DNA of 34,432 nt from Myxococcales bacterium. GTDB lineage: Bacteria; Myxococcota_A; Polyangia; Polyangiales; Polyangiaceae. The notes beneath the pieces were generated by a model that searched no databases, was not told where the DNA came from, and saw only the letters and a program-made list of their open reading frames with translations. Shown here piece by piece: positions 1-8,800 of the stretch (its first letter is position 1; every line of letters starts with the position of its first letter). The translations under genes and the position numbers were made by a program. Location of the stretch: contig JAUVCD010000006.1 of assembly GCA_030590865.1 (NCBI GenBank), positions 1 through 34,432 of the forward strand, written 5' to 3'.

Positions 1-1
1 G

Positions 2-3000
2 CTGGCCACAGATCCGGACACCAGCGAGGCACTATCGCGGGTCACGGTCCTGCGGCCGCTGGACGCTGACGCGCTCCGCGCCATCCTCCGTCGACCCGTC
101 GAGGCGGCGGGCTACCGCTACGAAGATGCCGGCTTGATCGACGAGATGGTGGACGCCGTGCTCGACGGGCCGGCACCCTTGCCGCTGCTGCAATTCGCGG
201 CTCAACGACTCTGGGAACAGCGTGACCAGAAGCAGCGGCTGCTGACTCGGGCAGCCTACGAGCGCATGGGGGGCGTGGGCGGCGCGCTGGGCAACCACGC
301 CGACGGCGTGCTCGGGGGGCTGTCATCGGCCGAGCTCGGTATCGCCCGCCAGCTGCTGCTGCGACTGGTGACCCCCGAGCGGACCCGCCGGGTCATTTCC
401 AAGAAGGCTGCCTTGCACGGACTAGCCGATGAGGACGACGAAGAGGCCGACCAGGCAAGCGGACCGAACCCCGAGCGGGTGCTCGACCGGCTAACCGCGG
501 CACGGTTGGTCTCGGTGGCCAAGGCCCGGGGACGGAGTGATGCTCGCGCCACTCTCGAGCTGGCCCACGAGTCGCTAATCCACACCTGGCCCGCCTTGGG
601 GCGCTGGCTCGATGAGGGCCGGGAGGAGCTGGCCTTCGTCGCCGATCTCGTCCAAGCCGCCACCTTGTGGAAGCGACGGGGTCGGCTACCTCAGGAGCTC
701 TGGCGGGGGGATGCGCTGGCCGATGCGCTGCGGATTGCGCAGCGGTTCGCAACTCCGCTGCCCAGGGAAGCTGCCGAGTTCCTGCAGGTCGCTCGGGAGC
801 GGGACCAATGGCGGGTGCGGCGTAAGCGTTTCGTCGTCGCCGCCGCGCTCGCAGTGCTCGGCGCCGTGGCGCTGGTTGCCGCTGCTGCCGCCCTGATCAT
901 CGCCGACCGGGAGCAAGAGGCTCGAACCCAGCGCGAGCGGGCCGAGTTGCGGGAGACCGAGGTCAGGCAGCAACACGCCGAGGCCCTCCGTGAGGGTGCG
1001 CGGTCGGCGCTCGGTGAGGGTCAGCTGTTGAAGGCGCGAGCGAAGCTGCGGCTGGCCCTGGAGAGCGAGCAGGAGGTGTCGGTATCCGCCCGTGCCGTAT
1101 GGTGGCGACTGCGACGCAACCCCCTGCTTTGGTCCCGGACCTTCGGAGGCATCGTCTACTCGGTGGCCTTCTCACCTGACGGCCAGATCGTTGCGGTGAG
1201 CTGCCAGGACAACAACGTCTACCTGGTCGACATCCGAACCGGGCAGTTGCGCGCACTGCGCCGGCACCAGGACCAAGTGTTTACGGCCGCGTTCTCACCG
1301 GATGGTGCGAGTCTCGCGACCGCGGGCTGGACGGGGGACATCCGACTGTGGGACGTGGCCTCTGGCGCCGAGCAGCGTCTGATCCACGGGTCTCGCGCCG
1401 GGGTGCGGACGATCGCCTACCACCCAGACGGCAAGCTGCTCGCTGCAGGCGACTTCGCCCATGAGATCACCTTGTGGGACCCTGCCACCGGCGAGCGCAA
1501 GGCACGCCTCGAAGGCCACCAGGCGCCAGTCGTGTCCCTTCGCTTCAGCCCAGACGGCCACCAGCTGGCCTCGGCGAGCTTGGACCGAACCGTCGGCCTG
1601 TGGGACGTAGCTTCCGGCGCAGCGCAGCGGATGTGCCGGGGACATGACAACGCGGTGCTCGCCGTGGACTACCGTCCCGACGGCAACCAGCTCGTCTCGA
1701 GCAGCGTCGACCGCAGCATCCGTCTGTGGGACCCGAGCAACTGCAAACCTCAAGGGCAGCTCGACGGGCACCGGGACTCGGTCATCACCGTGGCCTTCAG
1801 CCCCGATGGCCGCTCGATCGTCTCCGGGAGCTCGGATTACACCGTGCGCTTGTGGGATGGGGATACGGGCGCCCAACGCCGGGTGCTCCGCGGACACGAG
1901 GACGCGCTGTGGTGTGTTGGGTTCAGCCCCGATGGATCTCAGATCGCCTCGGGCAGCGCAGATGGCGGCCTACGGCTGTGGTCGGCAGAGTCAGACGACT
2001 ACGAGCCTCCTGTCGGGGGTCATGGCTCGGCCGTGGTGGACGTGCAGTTCCATCCAGATGGCCGCACGCTCGCCTCCGGTGGAGCCGACAGCACGGTGCG
2101 GATCTGGGACACCGGCACTGGCGAACAGCTGCGGGTGTTGCGGGGCCACGATGCATCGGTCGAGACGGTTGGCTTCAGTCCTGCTGGCCAGCTGCTCGCC
2201 TCGGGCAGCGCCGACGATACGGTGCGGTTGTGGAACCCCCAAAGCGGCGCACAACGAGGCACGCTGACCGCCCATGACGCATCGATCTCCAGCGTCGCAT
2301 TCAGCCCGGACGGGCGGCACCTCGCCTCGGCGAGCTCAGACCACACCGTACGGCTCTGGCGGGTGGGCACCGCGAAGGTCGAGCGGGTGCTCGAGGGACA
2401 CAGCGCCAAGCTCCAGCAGGTCGCCTTCGGTCCGGACGGTGCCCAGCTGGTGACGGCCGCCATGGACGGAAGCGTGCGACTTTGGGACGCCGGCACCGGT
2501 AAGCCATTGCGAGTGTTCGACGACCGGGCCGGCGATAAGCGCTCAGCCGACATCAGCCCAGATGGGCGCTGGATCGCCGCCGCGGGGCAAGGCGGGGTCT
2601 GGCTGTGGGCCTTGGATTCGGGGGCGATGCGAGAGATCGTTGACGACCGGACTCGAGTCTACGATGTGGCGTTTCACCCCGATGGCGAGCGGATCGGCAC
2701 AGCAGGCGTGGGCGGCGCCGTGCGGATCATCCATCTCAGCACGGCACAACAGCAGGAGCTTCGCGGGCATCGCGACGATGTCAACGCCCTCGCGTTCAGC
2801 CCCGACGGCGAGCTGGTGGCCACGGTGGGCGACGACACCACCGTGCGGGTCTGGCGTACCGCCGATGGCAGACCCTTCTGGCATGCCTCGGCGCTGTTGG
2901 GTTCCCCACCGCGACTGCTAACCCATCGTGGGTGGCAACGGCTCACAGAGAAGGAACGCTCCCCATCCTCGTCACCGCCGACCGGCAAGCCGCCTGCTGA

Positions 3001-3880
3001 CCTTGGGCCAAACTTGCGCAAAGCGTTGCAGCAACGGACGCGCTTTGCCTGCGATCCTCGTGGTTGTGCAACCGGGACGAGTGCCGAGCTGGTGTGTCTC
3101 CACACGCACACCGATGAGCTGGAGCTGTGGAGTCGGCCGGCTGATGAGCGGTTGGCGCGCCATCCCGTAGCCGGACTCGAACAGATACTCGCCTTGCCTG
3201 AAGGATGCGTGGCCCGCTCACAAGCGCAGGCGTTGCTGGTGCAGCCAGGTGGCCAGACCGTGCCCCTAGCGGTCCAGGGCGGTCTGACGGCCTTGGGCGG
3301 CGCCGCCGGTCGCATTCTGCTCGCCGCGGGCAGCGAGGCCTTCGTCTTCGACGCCTCGGGAGAAGCGCTGGGACGCAGCACGACTGGGCCTGGCGTGACC
3401 GCGCTTACCCTGGTGGCGCCCACCGCAGCAGCAGCCGGTGGCACGCAACCTGAGCCACAGCTCGTTGTCGGCTATCGAGATGGTAGCCTCGAGCTGTTGT
3501 CGGTGAGCCCTGGCGACGGCGGCAGCAGGCAGCGGCTCTCGTTCCAACACACACCGTCGAGCGCCCCGGTGCGCATCCTTGCCGGACCACGAGCCACAGT
3601 GATCGTGGGCTTCGCCGGTGGCTCGCTGGGCATCTGGAGCCAGGTCGACGGGGCCCGATTGGTCGACGCCCGGCTGCACGGGCGGGTCGTGCATTTGCTG
3701 CACGCTGATGGGCGCCTGTTTGCAGCGACCGATCTAGGCGGCCATCTCGCCTGGGACATGCGGGCCTTCCACCAGGACGACTGCGAGCTGCTGCGCGATG
3801 TGTGGCGATCGGTGCCGATTGTCTGGGAGCACGGTCGGCCAGTGCTGCGCGAACCACCGCGCGACCATCGTTGCCGGTGA
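2..3880 (+). CDS. nSTAND1-type NTPase with WD40 repeats, 5' end outside window
   Basis: The reading frame is open from base 2, so the start, the Walker A/B motifs and any N-terminal effector or kinase domain lie to the left of the window. What is visible begins in the helical part of a novel-STAND NTPase: 'AYERMGGVGGALGNHA' and 'LELAHESLIHTWPALGRWL' are typical of that family. A basic stretch and one hydrophobic helix (about visible residues 275-301, bases 825-905) follow, then a short coiled segment, then 14 WD40 repeats (two seven-bladed propellers), then about 320 residues with degenerate propeller-like repeats ending in a Trp/Pro-rich tail. STAND proteins are signal-dependent oligomerising ATPases; WD40 blades usually act as the sensor or scaffold. 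The membrane helix implies an inner-membrane protein. The specific signal is unknown. It is convergent with the secretion gene cluster and only 31 bp from it, so co-function is possible but not shown. Confidence 0.9.
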   Translation: MATDPDTSEALSRVTVLRPLDADALRAILRRPVEAAGYRYEDAGLIDEMVDAVLDGPAPLPLLQFAAQRLWEQRDQKQRLLTRAAYERMGGVGGALGNHADGVLGGLSSAELGIARQLLLRLVTPERTRRVISKKAALHGLADEDDEEADQASGPNPERVLDRLTAARLVSVAKARGRSDARATLELAHESLIHTWPALGRWLDEGREELAFVADLVQAATLWKRRGRLPQELWRGDALADALRIAQRFATPLPREAAEFLQVARERDQWRVRRKRFVVAAALAVLGAVALVAAAAALIIADREQEARTQRERAELRETEVRQQHAEALREGARSALGEGQLLKARAKLRLALESEQEVSVSARAVWWRLRRNPLLWSRTFGGIVYSVAFSPDGQIVAVSCQDNNVYLVDIRTGQLRALRRHQDQVFTAAFSPDGASLATAGWTGDIRLWDVASGAEQRLIHGSRAGVRTIAYHPDGKLLAAGDFAHEITLWDPATGERKARLEGHQAPVVSLRFSPDGHQLASASLDRTVGLWDVASGAAQRMCRGHDNAVLAVDYRPDGNQLVSSSVDRSIRLWDPSNCKPQGQLDGHRDSVITVAFSPDGRSIVSGSSDYTVRLWDGDTGAQRRVLRGHEDALWCVGFSPDGSQIASGSADGGLRLWSAESDDYEPPVGGHGSAVVDVQFHPDGRTLASGGADSTVRIWDTGTGEQLRVLRGHDASVETVGFSPAGQLLASGSADDTVRLWNPQSGAQRGTLTAHDASISSVAFSPDGRHLASASSDHTVRLWRVGTAKVERVLEGHSAKLQQVAFGPDGAQLVTAAMDGSVRLWDAGTGKPLRVFDDRAGDKRSADISPDGRWIAAAGQGGVWLWALDSGAMREIVDDRTRVYDVAFHPDGERIGTAGVGGAVRIIHLSTAQQQELRGHRDDVNALAFSPDGELVATVGDDTTVRVWRTADGRPFWHASALLGSPPRLLTHRGWQRLTEKERSPSSSPPTGKPPADLGPNLRKALQQRTRFACDPRGCATGTSAELVCLHTHTDELELWSRPADERLARHPVAGLEQILALPEGCVARSQAQALLVQPGGQTVPLAVQGGLTALGGAAGRILLAAGSEAFVFDASGEALGRSTTGPGVTALTLVAPTAAAAGGTQPEPQLVVGYRDGSLELLSVSPGDGGSRQRLSFQHTPSSAPVRILAGPRATVIVGFAGGSLGIWSQVDGARLVDARLHGRVVHLLHADGRLFAATDLGGHLAWDMRAFHQDDCELLRDVWRSVPIVWEHGRPVLREPPRDHRCR
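1138..2890 (+). repeat. 14 tandem WD40 repeats (about 126 bp each)
   Basis: The translated repeats share the pattern GH-x-V-x-FSPDG-x-LASGS-D-x-TVRLWD at a spacing of 40-43 residues. The central blades (about bases 1510-2510) are closest to consensus. The first blade and blades 12-13 lack the GH dipeptide or the terminal WD. Similarity is at protein level; the DNA is not identical between units. Confidence 0.85.
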
Positions 3881-3911
3881 GCCGCTGCCCAGCGACGGGC
3901 GCCGCAGACCC

Positions 3912-5984
3912 TCAGGTGGAGCGCGCCAGGCGCTCGACGGTACGATGTCGCTCACCCAGTCGCCGTGTGGGCCACTCGCCAGCCCCATGGAGCCGCCCGG
4001 TGGTCACCCCGTCGAACTGCCGGAAGTGCCGGGCGAGGTCCCCCAGGGCAGTGGCGAGCCTGGCGGACCAGTCGTCCAGCCTCGGGACGGGCACGCCACC
4101 ACTCAGCAGGGCAAGCTCCAGCAGGGCGTTTTGGCGAACGTCCTGAGGCACCCCGTCGCGCTGCAACTCAGCGAGGGACGCAGAAATGGTGAAGGGCTCG
4201 CCGTTGCGATACTTGGTGTCCGCCGAGAATTGCTCACCGTTCTCGCTCCACCAGTCGCGCCACCGCTGCAGGCTGCGATCGACAGCGTCGGCGCGAAAGC
4301 CGAGGCCACGAGGCGCCTGGTCGTGGCCGGTAGCGCCGGTGATCCGTTCGAGGGCGCGGGCCGCTGCGAGGGGCCGCGATTCGCCCCCACTGTGCAGCGT
4401 CGGCGGTGCAGGCTCGGCCAGCACCTCGAGCAAGGGCTCGACGGCAGCCGGATCTCCGTGCCACCCCAGCAGCTCGAGCTCCCGAGGCTGCTCGGCCAGG
4501 CTGAGGAGTGCAGGCACGTCCGAGCCGTCGCCGGCCAGGGCCAGCAAAGTGAGACATTGAAAGCGCGCTCGTCGGGCCATGGCTCCAGGCAGCTCTTGCT
4601 CTTCGGACAGGCGAGCCCGCACGCTCGTCAGCCCACGACGATCATCGAGTCGGAGCAGGGCCTCAGCGAGGGCGACGAGCGCCCGATCGTCGAGCTCGGC
4701 GTCGAGCTGGGAGGCCACGAGCTCAGCCGCTGCCGCCCGTTCGTGGCAGTGGGCGAGGGCAGCGGCGGCACTGCAACGCACGACGACGTGGGGATGGGCG
4801 ATCAGCGTTGTGGCCTGAGCGAGGGTGGGTTGCCCGCGGGCATCCAAGACGTCCAAGGCGAGCGCCACGAGTCGAGGCTCGTCATCGAGACTCAGCTTCT
4901 TCATCTCCGTCGTGATGGCCGGGTTGGGGGCCAGGCTGAGGGCACGCCGGTGGGCAGGTAGGGTGGAGCGGTGGGCGCGTCGGATGCTCATCATGGCAGC
5001 CCGCACCGGCTGCTCTCCGGCCAGTGAGCCGAGCACGAGGCTGCGCACGAAAGCGCGGTCGGCGTCGGCCGGCGACTCGCCGGTGTATCTAGCCAAGGCG
5101 GCGATGACGTCTACGGTGGAGGCGAGCTCGACCGGTTCTGGCGATGCTCCGTTCTCGGTGGCCGGCTCGTCGGTGGCCGGCTTCTCGGTGGCCGGCTCCC
5201 CGCCGGGCTGCTCCTCGCTGGCCCGGCTCACCTCATCGGGCTCGGGCAGCGGGCCGGTCGGTACCAGATCGGCCCGTCCGAGGGCGATCAAGGCGTCGAG
5301 GTTGGCGAGTAACCGCTGCTCGAAGCGCGTGATCACCGACGACCACAGGCGGTCTTCGTCGAGGTGGCAGAGCCGGCCCATGCGGCCGATCTCGGCCAAG
5401 CAGTCGCGGGCGAGGTCGTCGAGCTGCCCGCGACCAGGGCGCCGCGCTGGCGGGCTGGCTGGTCCGTCGGCCGGATCGGCCGAGGAGCCTGCCGGCAGCA
5501 GATGTCGCAGGTTCATGGTAGGCAGCTGCCGTAGCGCAGGCAGCTCAGTGCTGACTCGGAACGGCTCGGGCGGCCCCTCAGGCGCCGCTGGATCGTCTCG
5601 CAGTGCCGCTGTTTCCTGCACGGCGACCATCTCATTGAGCACGTGCTCACGGCGCCGCTGAAGCGCCGCGGCTGCGCCAGCCACCCGCCGCGCGAAGCGC
5701 TCGGTGCCGGGATGGTGGAGCTGTTCGGTTTGGTCAGCGAGGGACTGGAGTGCCCCACAGGCAGCGTCAAAGCGGTCGAGGTAGTGGGGATCACGCGGTG
5801 AAGCATCTGCCAGCCTATCGAGCGCGGTTCGCGCTTCGTCGAAACCGGCGAGCAGCTGGTCCCGAGCCGAGCCCGGCGGTAGCTCGACGAGCTCGGCGAG
5901 CGCTCGCTCCAGCACGTCTCGCGCAACCGACGCCCCGCGAGCAGCAGTGGGCTGCTGCTCCGGCCCTTCCGGGGGAGCGGTCAT
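3912..5984 (-). CDS. HEAT-repeat protein of T6SS-locus type (TIGR02270-like)
   Basis: 690 residues. Residues 1-130 are helical and charged, about 165-285 are low-complexity (Pro/Glu/Ala/Thr, including three EPATE-like pentapeptides), and about 290-560 consist of short helical pairs of the HEAT type. The C-terminus has a Trp-rich block ('RWRDWWSENGEQF') followed by 'NGEPFTISASLAEL', a layout I associate with the TIGR02270 proteins that recur in T6SS gene clusters. The role of that family is not established; HEAT arrays normally serve as protein-binding scaffolds, so an assembly or adaptor role is inferred. Its ATG overlaps the stop of the upstream ketosynthase-like gene by 4 bp (ATGA), which implies translational coupling. 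The N-terminal 290 residues are longer than I expect for the family. Last gene of the minus-strand run. Confidence 0.7.
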   Translation of the reverse strand: MTAPPEGPEQQPTAARGASVARDVLERALAELVELPPGSARDQLLAGFDEARTALDRLADASPRDPHYLDRFDAACGALQSLADQTEQLHHPGTERFARRVAGAAAALQRRREHVLNEMVAVQETAALRDDPAAPEGPPEPFRVSTELPALRQLPTMNLRHLLPAGSSADPADGPASPPARRPGRGQLDDLARDCLAEIGRMGRLCHLDEDRLWSSVITRFEQRLLANLDALIALGRADLVPTGPLPEPDEVSRASEEQPGGEPATEKPATDEPATENGASPEPVELASTVDVIAALARYTGESPADADRAFVRSLVLGSLAGEQPVRAAMMSIRRAHRSTLPAHRRALSLAPNPAITTEMKKLSLDDEPRLVALALDVLDARGQPTLAQATTLIAHPHVVVRCSAAAALAHCHERAAAAELVASQLDAELDDRALVALAEALLRLDDRRGLTSVRARLSEEQELPGAMARRARFQCLTLLALAGDGSDVPALLSLAEQPRELELLGWHGDPAAVEPLLEVLAEPAPPTLHSGGESRPLAAARALERITGATGHDQAPRGLGFRADAVDRSLQRWRDWWSENGEQFSADTKYRNGEPFTISASLAELQRDGVPQDVRQNALLELALLSGGVPVPRLDDWSARLATALGDLARHFRQFDGVTTGRLHGAGEWPTRRLGERHRTVERLARST
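5154..5198 (-). repeat. 3 x 15-bp in-frame tandem repeat
   Basis: Three near-identical 15-bp units (one or two mismatches) encode EPATE-KPATD-EPATE in the low-complexity linker of the HEAT protein. Copy-number change would keep the frame. Confidence 0.8.
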
Positions 5985-7306
5985 GGCGCCTCCCGCAGCA
6001 GGACGACGCCTCGTTCCCCGTCGTCCGAGTGGGCGGCCAGTAGCGCAGCGGGTGCAGGGGCGCAGCCGAGCTCAAAGTGGGCGCAGGCCAGGGCGAGCAG
6101 CGTAGGCATCGTGGCAGCTCCCACGTCCCCGAGCTCACCGATCAGGCGACTGTGGACGACCTCGGGATCGAGCAACCTGCGGGCCACCTTCTCCCACTGG
6201 TCGGTGCGCTCCGCGCCGTGGTTGAAGTCGCTGAGCACCCAGTCGACGGCCCCCTCGGACCGTACCGCCATGACGCCCTCGGCCAGCTCGGTCATCGTGA
6301 TGGTCACATCCGGCGGCAGCTCCTTGGTGTCCTGCTGGCCTCGGCGCTTGCGCCCCTTGGACTGGTGGCGCTGCCGCCACCATGACGAACCACCTACGAG
6401 GCTGTTGCGTGCGAGTCGCCGCAGCGCCAGACGGGCGCGGCCACGAGCGCGCCGGGCCGAGGCGAGCAACCTGCCTCCGGCGGGGCGGCGCGTCTGGCCA
6501 GCAACGGTTGGCTTGGGTTCGCTGTGCGCCTCGCGCCACCATGCGGCGGCGGCCTGGATGGTCTCAGGCGGGATGAACCCCGCGGCGGCGCTGCACAGGC
6601 GGGGCTGAGCGGCAGGCAGCAGGTCGGCGCCCTCGGACCCGGTCGGCGCAACCTCCGCTGAGGGCTGAGACGGTCGGCGCAGCAAGACGAAGGCCGCTGC
6701 CTCGCCAGGGAGGAAGCCGTCAGTATTACCCGCGCCGATGAGCCGCTCGTCGTGGTCCAGCTCGCGCAGCAGCTCGGGGTGGTAGTAGCTGTCCACCCCT
6801 CCGACCATCACCGCTGTGACGTCCCGCTGCTCAAGCAGATCCTGGGCATGGGCCAACAGGCGCGCCCCGCTCGCATGACCCGCCCGAACCGTGCGTGAGC
6901 GTTCGATGTCGATCCGCAGACCGGTGCGATCCCGCAGGGTCTCGGTAAAGTGAGCCGCAGCACTTTGGTCGTCATCGACGCGGTCCGCTGGGGGCAAGGC
7001 AAGCAGCAGCGGCACCTGCTCGTCGGTCTCTCCGTCGGCCTCTCCGTCGGCCTCGGGGTGCGGGAGAGCCTGGCGCAGCGCGGGCACGGCGAGCTGTAGC
7101 AGCCTCTCGAAGCCCACCAAGTCGGTCGGCAGATCTCGCAACGAGCACATGCGCAGGACCCGTCCCGGTCGGCCAAAGGGGGTGCGGCCCAGCGCGCTGT
7201 GCCCAGCCCGCAACAACAGGATCGTCTGGGCCGGACTACGTCCCAAGGAGCACACCAGACCGGTGCGCGCCACGTCCACTTCCGAACGCCCCGGGGCGAC
7301 AATCAT
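5981..7306 (-). CDS. Ketosynthase/thiolase-fold protein without catalytic Cys, T6SS-locus associated
   Basis: 441 residues from the chosen ATG. The second half of a beta-ketoacyl synthase fold can be followed: 'TAVMVGGVDS' (164-173) matches the conserved GG strand, 'NTDGFLPGEAAAFVLL' (194-209) matches the DGF-x-x-GEGA motif, 'FNHGAERTDQWE' (361-372) matches AHGT-x-x-D-x-x-E and keeps one His, and 'GDVGAATMPTL' (393-403) matches the last GAA turn but lacks the usual His. Where ketosynthases have A-C-S-S-G, this protein has 'AGHASGARLL' (142-151), with no Cys. It is therefore probably a non-condensing relative. A strongly basic insertion (about 270-325, many Arg/Lys) separates the halves. Ketosynthase-like genes are known near DUF2169 genes in T6SS clusters; their function is unclear. 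The start at 7306 is preferred because AGGAG lies 8 nt upstream; a TTG at 7312 is too close to that site. Confidence 0.65.
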   Translation of the reverse strand: MIVAPGRSEVDVARTGLVCSLGRSPAQTILLLRAGHSALGRTPFGRPGRVLRMCSLRDLPTDLVGFERLLQLAVPALRQALPHPEADGEADGETDEQVPLLLALPPADRVDDDQSAAAHFTETLRDRTGLRIDIERSRTVRAGHASGARLLAHAQDLLEQRDVTAVMVGGVDSYYHPELLRELDHDERLIGAGNTDGFLPGEAAAFVLLRRPSQPSAEVAPTGSEGADLLPAAQPRLCSAAAGFIPPETIQAAAAWWREAHSEPKPTVAGQTRRPAGGRLLASARRARGRARLALRRLARNSLVGGSSWWRQRHQSKGRKRRGQQDTKELPPDVTITMTELAEGVMAVRSEGAVDWVLSDFNHGAERTDQWEKVARRLLDPEVVHSRLIGELGDVGAATMPTLLALACAHFELGCAPAPAALLAAHSDDGERGVVLLREAP

Positions 7307-7314
7307 CGGCAAGG

Positions 7315-7319
7315 CTCCT
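7315..7319 (-). promoter_or_regulatory. Ribosome binding site AGGAG deciding the start at 7306
   Basis: AGGAG overlaps the stop codon of the upstream DUF2169 gene and sits 8 nt before ATG 7306 but only 2 nt before the alternative TTG 7312. This favours the ATG and suggests coupled translation. Confidence 0.6.
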
Positions 7320-8787
7320 ACTCTGGCTCCTCGGGCATGGGTGGGGCAGTAACCTCCACTTGGCTCAGCCGGTCACGGTAGCGCTTCTCCAGCCCTGGGT
7401 CGTTGGCCATCTCGGCACGAAAGCGTCGATCCAAGCGCATCCACATCGACAGGCTGAGATCGTGATCGGCGAGGGTCTTGTTGGGCTCGGTGGCCTGCAT
7501 CATGGCCTCCGAGATGTCGAGGTACTCGTCGAAGCTGCGCTTGGCCTCTTTCTCGCTGCCGAGCTCGTCTTGGGCCCGGACGAAATGGGCGCTGTACACG
7601 GCTGCCAGGCGGGCATCACCGTCGAGCGCACCCTGGGCCATCAGCTCCAGCCAGCCGCGCTCTTCAATCGTCCAACGGTCGTCGTTGAAGCCGTGGCTTT
7701 CCATCACGCCGGTGCGCTGCTCCGTCGTCGAGCACTCGGCGAGCTCGGCCGAGATGGTGGCGTACTGCTCGATGCTGATCGTCGGCCGCGGCGCCTTGGA
7801 ACGCCACGTCTTGTAGCGGTGGATGCGCAGCACGTCGTCATCGGTCGGGATCGGCTCGGCCCCCGGCTCCAGATCGACCGGGCGGACCGCATAGGCCACC
7901 TGTCCGCGCTGCAAGAGCGGCAGCACCTGCTCGTGGCTGCGCGGGCGCTCCGCGCGCTCTACCGACATAATGATGCGCTCGAGCTCCGAGCCGTTCTCGA
8001 TAACCTCCACATCGCCACGCCAGACCAGCACCACGAGCTCCCGGTCGACGTCGAGCCACAGGGTGTCGGTTCTCATCGCGACCTCCCGCACCCCTCGGAA
8101 CCGATCGGCCACCGTGACCTGTGGGACGAGCCCCGGCAGCTCGATGAGCCGTTCAGCGCTGCGACGCGACAGACCGTGAAGCTCGATCGTCGCGGCGGGA
8201 TCGATGACATCGACACGCTGCAGCGGATGGGCTGCGTTGTAGCAGGCATAGTCGAAGTCCTCGCCATGCCAGACGTCATCGTGGCCCGGCGGCCTGAGGG
8301 GGCCGAGCGGCGCCGGCTCACCATCGTCTGGACCAACCAGCGAGGAGAGGCCCAGGGGGATGGCCGGCAGCGGCTCGTCGCTCTCTACGACGAAGCGCCG
8401 CTCGAGCTTGCCCAGGGCCAGGCGACCGGCCAGACGTCGGCTGGGCTCCTCTGCGTGAGCGTGACCCACGACCAAGACGTCAGCCTGGGCCTTGCGGGGT
8501 GCAAAATCGCTGGCGTAGTGCAGCTCGTCGGGCCGGGCGTCGAAGGCCAGGCTCGGCTCGTCGAGCGACAGCGGCAGCTGCTCGGTCGACAGCCGGGGGC
8601 GTACCGGACCGGTCGCCCCGGACGGCTGTCGATAGGACAAGGTCATTTTCACGACGATCGTCAGTCGCGGCGCCTCGGCCCGACTCGTCGTCACGCCTAC
8701 CGGTAGCCGCCGGCCGGACACGCCTGGTACCGTGGACGGCTGCACCACCACCAGACGGGGGATCTGGGCGATCGGGTTGGGTGTCAT
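7318..8787 (-). CDS. DUF2169 domain protein 1
   Basis: 489 residues. The N-terminal two-thirds carry the DUF2169 pattern: 'LTIVVKMTLSY' (about 42-52), 'LSLDEPSLAF' and 'ELHYASDFAPRKAQADVLVV' (about 88-107), then 'FDYACYNAAHPLQRV' and 'TDTLWLDVDRELVVLVWRG'. The C-terminal 150 residues are helical and charged and are not recognised. DUF2169 proteins are proposed T6SS adaptors that sit next to vgrG and PAAR-like DUF4150 genes and probably help load specific effectors; that role is family knowledge and not visible here. It lies 13 bp downstream of the 266-aa gene and 11 bp before the ketosynthase-like gene. A second, more divergent DUF2169 protein is encoded at the head of the same run. Confidence 0.85.
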   Translation of the reverse strand: MTPNPIAQIPRLVVVQPSTVPGVSGRRLPVGVTTSRAEAPRLTIVVKMTLSYRQPSGATGPVRPRLSTEQLPLSLDEPSLAFDARPDELHYASDFAPRKAQADVLVVGHAHAEEPSRRLAGRLALGKLERRFVVESDEPLPAIPLGLSSLVGPDDGEPAPLGPLRPPGHDDVWHGEDFDYACYNAAHPLQRVDVIDPAATIELHGLSRRSAERLIELPGLVPQVTVADRFRGVREVAMRTDTLWLDVDRELVVLVWRGDVEVIENGSELERIIMSVERAERPRSHEQVLPLLQRGQVAYAVRPVDLEPGAEPIPTDDDVLRIHRYKTWRSKAPRPTISIEQYATISAELAECSTTEQRTGVMESHGFNDDRWTIEERGWLELMAQGALDGDARLAAVYSAHFVRAQDELGSEKEAKRSFDEYLDISEAMMQATEPNKTLADHDLSLSMWMRLDRRFRAEMANDPGLEKRYRDRLSQVEVTAPPMPEEPE

Positions 8788-8800
8788 GGCCCTGCCTTGT

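Noticed and set aside
3881-3911. Bidirectional terminator between the convergent STAND and HEAT genes
   Set aside because: No stable inverted repeat or T tract in the 31 bp.
3798-4961. 387-aa plus-strand open frame opposite the HEAT gene
   Set aside because: Antisense shadow in GC-rich DNA. The minus-strand frame has domain patterns and operon coupling; this one has none.
5981-7306. Functional fatty-acid or polyketide condensing enzyme
   Set aside because: The nucleophilic Cys and the last His are absent, and no ACP, KR or other FAS/PKS gene is nearby.
7360-8706. 448-aa plus-strand open frame opposite DUF2169 protein 1
   Set aside because: No recognisable motif, and the opposite strand encodes a clear DUF2169 protein.
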